Of a DNA stretch of 9,544 nt, positions 5,720 to 9,544 are shown one piece after another; the stretch's first letter is position 1; every line of letters starts with the position of its first letter. Both the position numbers and the translations under genes were made by a program. The notes below the pieces were generated by a model that was given only the letters and a program-made list of their open reading frames with translations, was not told the DNA's origin and did not search any database. The stretch is from CAYYBZ01 sp964470285 [NCBI: uncultured Oligoflexia bacterium] (GTDB taxonomy: Bacteria; Bdellovibrionota_G; CAYYBZ01), in the NCBI GenBank assembly GCA_964470285.1, contig CAYYBZ010000004.1:14195-23738 (forward strand), given 5' to 3'.

Positions 5720-5771
5720 ATATGGCGAAGTAAACGGGTGTAATTTACTCCACTTTAAAGGGAGCAATTTA

Positions 5772-7553
5772 ATGAAAAAAAATAAAAATAATTATCTAAG
5801 AATCTTATCGCTCATTCTCATGATGGGCGTTTCAGTATCTATGATTATCTCGTTCATCCATTCATGCGGCAGCGGCTATTATCTTGATCCCAGAACAGTA
5901 GTTACCGCCACACCTACACCTGCTCCTCCGGGTACCGAATTAGAATATGAACCCTTTGCTATTTCCTGGTCGGCCGGAATTGATTTTTCCCAGGGTGAAT
6001 TTGAGGATGTCGAGCCCACAGATTCCGGAAACGGCCTTCAATTGGGAGTGGGCGGTGAAGAAGATTTCAGACCGACTACGGTTTGCATTGCAGTTCATCA
6101 GGAAGATAGAGTTTACATACACGATATAGACGAACCTGCTAACGCCGCGCTTACAAAAATTGTAGATCTTCCGAAATTCGGATCAGAATCTGTTATCAGA
6201 CCTTCAAGAACCGCCATAGACAGGGATGAAAATTGCTGGGTTGGCGGGGGAATATGGACTTCCGGTAACGGAGGCGTTTATAAAATTGATAAAGAAGGGA
6301 ATGTAAGAGGCAAGATTCAGCTGCCGGACGATCACATTGCACATTCACTGGCAATAGATAAAAACGGATTTGTGTGGGTCGGTACGGGAGGTGATTCTGT
6401 TGACAATGACGGAGTTGCCCGGATGTATAAAATAAGCCCCGGTGAAGATATAAACGGAAATTTGATAATACTTGACAGTTTTCCTGTGATTAGTCTTGCA
6501 GGTGATTCAACGGATACAGATTGTACCGATGCTTCACCGGACGGTCTTAAGGATGCTACGACTTACGGAGCCGCTGTTGATTCTCTGGGCAATCTCTATG
6601 TCATAGGAAAATTGGACGGAAGTATAAGTTCCGGATTCATAAGTAAGATTGATACGGCAAGCGGTGAAATGCTTGATAAATTTTGCGGTACAAGCCTTTA
6701 CGGAATTGTCATCGATGATAATGATAATCCCTGGATAGGAAGTATTTCCCGACACATTACAAAATTCAATAAGGACGATTTATCCGACAGAATAATTATT
6801 GATTTACGTCCTTTCACGGCCGATCCCGACGATACCAGTATTGCGACAAGGGGGCTTGGAAAGGATACAGAAGGCTATATCTGGGTTGCCGATTCAAGCA
6901 GCAATCTCGTTTACAAGTTTGACCCGGGTGTTAATAAAGGGGAGATGGAAGTCGGAAATGATTACTGTGCTCAGGAAGAGGAAGTCAACGGATATAACTG
7001 CGGTTATCTTGGCAAAGTCAATACCGGCGGATCTAAGCCTGTCGGAGTCTCCGGAGACCTTTACGGAAATGTGTGGGCTGTCAATCAGGGGGGCAATCCA
7101 AGTAAAATCACAAAAATAATTGACCGGGATATAGATCCCGATCCGGCAGTAAACAATTCGGATAAAAGAGAAACTTATGATACCGGAACAGGAACATATT
7201 CTTACAGCGACTTTGTTGGTTTCGGGCTTTTTTCGACTGTTTTGAGAAACTCAGGGTTCTGGAGAGTTAAATTTGATTCAGGTTACGATGAACCTCACTG
7301 GACCGGTGTAAGCTGGAGCGCCAAGGTTAACGATTCAACTCAGGTTAGCGTTAGAGTCAGGAGCGCCGCAAGCGAAGAAGAAATTGAAACGGCCTCTTAT
7401 ACTCAACTATTTGACGTTTCACCGGCGGATCTTGGGGGGCTTGTTCCGGATTTAAGATGGATTCAAATAGAGGTTTATTTTTATACTCTTGATCAGACCT
7501 ATACGCCTATACTTGACGATTTAAGCCTGAACTTCGAGCTTCCGGAAAATTAA
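5772..7553 (+). CDS. Surface lipoprotein with NHL/Vgb-like beta-propeller and C-terminal beta domain
   Basis: The 593-residue product begins with a lipoprotein-type signal peptide; the probable lipidated cysteine is C32 in IHSCGSG. A Thr/Pro-rich linker (ATPTPAPPGT) follows. Residues about 100-450 carry six copies of a motif of the form D-x-x-x-x-x-W/Y: DRDENCW (150), DKNGFVW (196), DSLGNLY (270), DDNDNPW (315), DTEGYIW (365) and DLYGNVW (429). This is the strand-turn pattern of six-bladed propellers such as NHL, SMP-30 and streptogramin lyase-like proteins. The last 120 residues (WRVKFDSG, WSAKVNDSTQVSVRVR, DLRWIQIEVYFYT, PILDDLSLNFE) look like a beta-sandwich. Cysteines such as those in DYCAQEEEVNGYNCGY could form disulfides. 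No catalytic residues are recognised, so binding or adhesion is as likely as an enzyme role. It has its own promoter and ribosome binding site and appears monocistronic. The specific function is unknown. Confidence 0.72.
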   Translation: MKKNKNNYLRILSLILMMGVSVSMIISFIHSCGSGYYLDPRTVVTATPTPAPPGTELEYEPFAISWSAGIDFSQGEFEDVEPTDSGNGLQLGVGGEEDFRPTTVCIAVHQEDRVYIHDIDEPANAALTKIVDLPKFGSESVIRPSRTAIDRDENCWVGGGIWTSGNGGVYKIDKEGNVRGKIQLPDDHIAHSLAIDKNGFVWVGTGGDSVDNDGVARMYKISPGEDINGNLIILDSFPVISLAGDSTDTDCTDASPDGLKDATTYGAAVDSLGNLYVIGKLDGSISSGFISKIDTASGEMLDKFCGTSLYGIVIDDNDNPWIGSISRHITKFNKDDLSDRIIIDLRPFTADPDDTSIATRGLGKDTEGYIWVADSSSNLVYKFDPGVNKGEMEVGNDYCAQEEEVNGYNCGYLGKVNTGGSKPVGVSGDLYGNVWAVNQGGNPSKITKIIDRDIDPDPAVNNSDKRETYDTGTGTYSYSDFVGFGLFSTVLRNSGFWRVKFDSGYDEPHWTGVSWSAKVNDSTQVSVRVRSAASEEEIETASYTQLFDVSPADLGGLVPDLRWIQIEVYFYTLDQTYTPILDDLSLNFELPEN

Positions 7554-7597
7554 AACAATTATTTAGAATTAATATTCATATTTAGCTCAATGGCTGC

Positions 7598-7603
7598 TTG
7601 ACA
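7598..7603 (+). promoter_or_regulatory. TTGACA -35-like element upstream of dnaJ
   Basis: A perfect TTGACA lies 90 bp before dnaJ, but the expected -10 region (ATTTTA or TTTTAC at 17-18 bp) is poor. A second possibility is TTGGTG (7640-7645) with TAAAAT (7661-7666) at a short 15-bp spacing. I cannot decide between them, and no CIRCE or sigma-32 consensus is visible. Confidence 0.25.
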
Positions 7604-7693
7604 TCCCGCCCTTAATGCGCATTTTACATTTATAAGATATTGGTGTATTTAGAGAAACCTTAAAATTATTGAAAAAGTAGAAACTGGTAAAAC

Positions 7694-8827
7694 ATGAACA
7701 AACGCGATTATTACGAAATACTTGGTGTTCAAAGAAGCGCTACCGCCAACGAACTGAAAAAAGCCTACCGGGAAATAGCAAAAAAGTATCATCCCGACAG
7801 AAATCCCGGGGACATTAAAGCCGAGGAACAATTTAAGGAAGCTTCCGAGGCCTATGAAGTTTTAAGGGATCCTGAAAAACGCCAGATTTACGACTCATAC
7901 GGTTTTGACGGGCTACGCGGAAGGGGATTCTCCGGTTTTAGTGACATGAACGATATCTTTTCCTCATTCGGAGATATTTTTGAAAACTTTTTCGGATTTG
8001 ACGATGCCTTTTTCGGGGGAGGATCAAGGAGAAGAAGTGGACCTGTCAGGGGAAGGGATATTCAATCACCCTTAAAGATATCTTTTGAGGAAGCCTACGA
8101 AGGTTGCGAAAAAGAGATTGATCTTGAAAAATATACTGAATGTAAAAACTGTGCGGGATCGGGTGTTAAACCCGGAACCAGTCCAAACGAATGCCCGACA
8201 TGCAGAGGGCAGGGGCGTGTTCAGAGATCCCAGGGATTCTTCTCTGTCAGGACTACGTGTCCGGAGTGCAGGGGAGAGGGCCATATTATAAAGGAATACT
8301 GTCAGGATTGCGAAGGCGAGGGCAGAATTTTAGAGCGGAAAAAATTAAAGGTAAAAATTCCCGCAGGCATTGATTCGGGTATTTCCATAAGGCTTTCGGG
8401 AGAGGGAGAACCCGGTAAAAGAGGAGGCCCTTATGGAGATATGTTTTTCGAAATAAACGTAATCCCCCATGAGACTTTCGAAAGGGACGAATCCGGGAAC
8501 ATAATAAGCAAAGAGGAGATATCATTTCCTTTAGCGGCCCTGGGAGGTGAAATAGAAGTTGAAACAATGCAGGGAAAAAAGACGTTAAAAATTGATAAAG
8601 GTACACAAAGCGGAACGAGAAAGAAAATTTCAAATCTGGGATTCCCCAGTTTAAGAGGTTTTGGAAAAGCCGATCACATATTTCATATTTTTATAAAAAC
8701 GCCTAACAAGCTTTCTAAAAAACAAAAAGAACTACTTGAAGAATTTGATAAGCTTGATACAGGAAAACTCAATAAACAACCAAAAAAGAAAAAAGGGATA
8801 TTTGAAAAGATATTTTTTATATTCTGA
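7694..8827 (+). CDS. dnaJ: Chaperone protein DnaJ (Hsp40, type I)
   Basis: DnaJ delivers unfolded clients to DnaK and stimulates its ATPase in the cytoplasm. All type I parts are present in 377 residues, the normal length. The J domain (1-70) carries the HPD motif at 33-35 in [12 protein letters not shown] Gly/Phe-rich region follows (about 73-117, [24 protein letters not shown]). Four complete CxxCxGxG zinc motifs start at C150, C167, C189 and C203. The substrate-binding C-terminal domains contain [21 protein letters not shown] and the [18 protein letters not shown] region. The C-terminal end is Lys-rich then hydrophobic ([15 protein letters not shown]). The ATG has no strong Shine-Dalgarno. 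Neither grpE nor dnaK is adjacent. The last 11 bp overlap the 3' end of the convergent RHS gene. Confidence 0.96.
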   Translation: MNKRDYYEILGVQRSATANELKKAYREIAKKYHPDRNPGDIKAEEQFKEASEAYEVLRDPEKRQIYDSYGFDGLRGRGFSGFSDMNDIFSSFGDIFENFFGFDDAFFGGGSRRRSGPVRGRDIQSPLKISFEEAYEGCEKEIDLEKYTECKNCAGSGVKPGTSPNECPTCRGQGRVQRSQGFFSVRTTCPECRGEGHIIKEYCQDCEGEGRILERKKLKVKIPAGIDSGISIRLSGEGEPGKRGGPYGDMFFEINVIPHETFERDESGNIISKEEISFPLAALGGEIEVETMQGKKTLKIDKGTQSGTRKKISNLGFPSLRGFGKADHIFHIFIKTPNKLSKKQKELLEEFDKLDTGKLNKQPKKKKGIFEKIFFIF

Positions 8828-9544
8828 AATCAATTCCCGAGGGTCTTAAAAGTTCCAGGATATTGTTAATTGTTTTCTTTATGTCCTCAGAAATCCTCGT
8901 GTCATTCGGCTTATAAGATACACTGTCAACATCACCGGTAGGTGTATATTTAACGAAAATGGTCCCGACATTTTTTCCTTTGAACTTTTTGTTCATGGTC
9001 TTGGGCATGCCAAAGTAAGTATATGTAAAAGAAACAATATTCCCCTTGCTGTCGGCCAATGACTGAACTTTTCCGTGCTTTTCATAGCGGATCTTAACCC
9101 AGCCTTCTTTATCCAGATTGGCATAGGTAAGATTACCCCGAGGGTCATATAAAAACTTTAATTTATTGCCCTTCTGATCGGTAATTTGGGAAATCAAATT
9201 AACTCTCGAATCATATTGGTAAGAAACGGTGTTTCCTTCTGAATCTTTTTTCTTTATTAAATCTCCGGCCTTGTTGTATTCATATCTTTCACCGTTTCCG
9301 TTGGAATCGACAACTCTCGCCGGCTTATTGCATGTTCGGTCAATTATTGTTGTTACCTTATTCCCTTTTGAATCTCTTTGTACGGTTTTTCTCTCTTCCG
9401 GATAAAATTCAAGTTTTTGATAAAAACCCTGATTATCCTTCACTACGGCATATAAATAGTTTCTACCCTTTTTCCCGTAAGTATACTTTGTTATTTTTCT
9501 GTCGGGTCCCCTCTGTTCTATAACCCTGTTTCTCTTATCATAGG
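8817..9544 (-). CDS. RHS/YD-repeat protein, C-terminal part (5' end outside window)
   Basis: The frame is open to the right edge, giving at least 241 residues; a GTG at 9443 is only an internal codon, since in-frame repeat sequence continues upstream of it. The product has YD repeats of about 21 residues: [65 protein letters not shown] and [19 protein letters not shown] proteins are large secreted or surface shells, often delivering toxins or acting in adhesion. Here the repeats fade into a tail of about 50 residues ([20 protein letters not shown]). No hyperconserved RHS core motif or toxin domain is visible, and no immunity gene follows, so a polymorphic-toxin role is not supported by this end. 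Secretion signals would be upstream and out of view. Confidence 0.85.
   Translation of the reverse strand, partial: YDKRNRVIEQRGPDRKITKYTYGKKGRNYLYAVVKDNQGFYQKLEFYPEERKTVQRDSKGNKVTTIIDRTCNKPARVVDSNGNGERYEYNKAGDLIKKKDSEGNTVSYQYDSRVNLISQITDQKGNKLKFLYDPRGNLTYANLDKEGWVKIRYEKHGKVQSLADSKGNIVSFTYTYFGMPKTMNKKFKGKNVGTIFVKYTPTGDVDSVSYKPNDTRISEDIKKTINNILELLRPSGIDFRI

Larger units (their letters stand above)
5456..5771. other. 316-bp AT-rich intergenic region between atpE and the propeller lipoprotein
   Basis: This is the longest stretch without a gene. It holds the atpE hairpin (5468-5517), an imperfect 22-bp palindrome (5533-5554), two copies of AATTAGCAA (5551-5559 and 5614-5622), a small CTGA-TCCG-TCAG hairpin (5649-5660) followed by a run of seven T (5669-5675), and the promoter of the next gene (5692-5719). 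I see no supported coding sequence or tRNA. A small RNA is possible but not shown. Confidence 0.6.

Noticed and set aside
7583-7610. CIRCE, sigma-32 or sigma-54 promoter before dnaJ
   Set aside because: TTAGCTC resembles the start of a CIRCE arm, but no matching GAGTGCTAA follows. CTTGACA lacks the sigma-32 -10 partner, and the TGGC-TTG spacing does not fit sigma-54.
8817-9544. RHS polymorphic toxin with immunity gene
   Set aside because: No toxin domain or hyperconserved RHS core motif is visible before the stop, and the next gene downstream is convergent dnaJ, not an immunity gene.

Overview
The window reads as a stretch of chromosome from a Gram-negative (diderm) bacterium of moderately low GC. 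The diderm inference rests on two lipoprotein signal peptides, one of them on a BamD/CpoB-like TPR protein. The separate F0 operon atpZ-atpI-atpB-atpE resembles the arrangement I know from deltaproteobacterial lineages (Desulfobacterota, Myxococcota, Bdellovibrionota and relatives). I cannot place it more precisely than 'deltaproteobacteria-like', and the taxonomic call is inference.

Layout: (1) 1-1033, the 3' end of gyrA (+). (2) 1044-2468, a convergent secreted CapA-type metallophosphoesterase with an N-terminal TPR segment (-). (3) 2469-2647, a divergent promoter region. (4) 2648-3742, a GYD-domain protein followed 12 bp later by a TPR outer-membrane-type lipoprotein (+). (5) 3759-5517, the F0 operon with its own TTGACA promoter, four tightly packed genes and a closing hairpin (+). 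(6) 5456-5771, a 316-bp AT-rich gap holding the hairpin, a 22-bp imperfect palindrome and a promoter. (7) 5772-7553, a large surface lipoprotein with a beta-propeller (+). (8) 7694-8827, dnaJ (+). (9) 8817-9544, the C-terminal end of an RHS/YD-repeat protein (-) that enters from beyond the right edge and overlaps the end of dnaJ by 11 bp.

How the genes work together: only the F0 operon is a clear functional unit. AtpB and AtpE form the ion channel and rotor of the ATP synthase, and AtpZ and AtpI are assembly or accessory membrane proteins. F0 subunit b and all F1 genes are absent here and must lie elsewhere. gyrA and dnaJ are housekeeping genes. The remaining genes encode envelope or surface proteins with no obvious shared pathway. 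I see no rRNA, tRNA, CRISPR array, insertion sequence or phage gene.

I did not find a convincing new multi-gene system. The points most worth a second look are the signal peptide on AtpE and its ion-site residues, the TPR-CapA fusion with an almost leaderless promoter, the propeller lipoprotein, and the palindromic region upstream of it.
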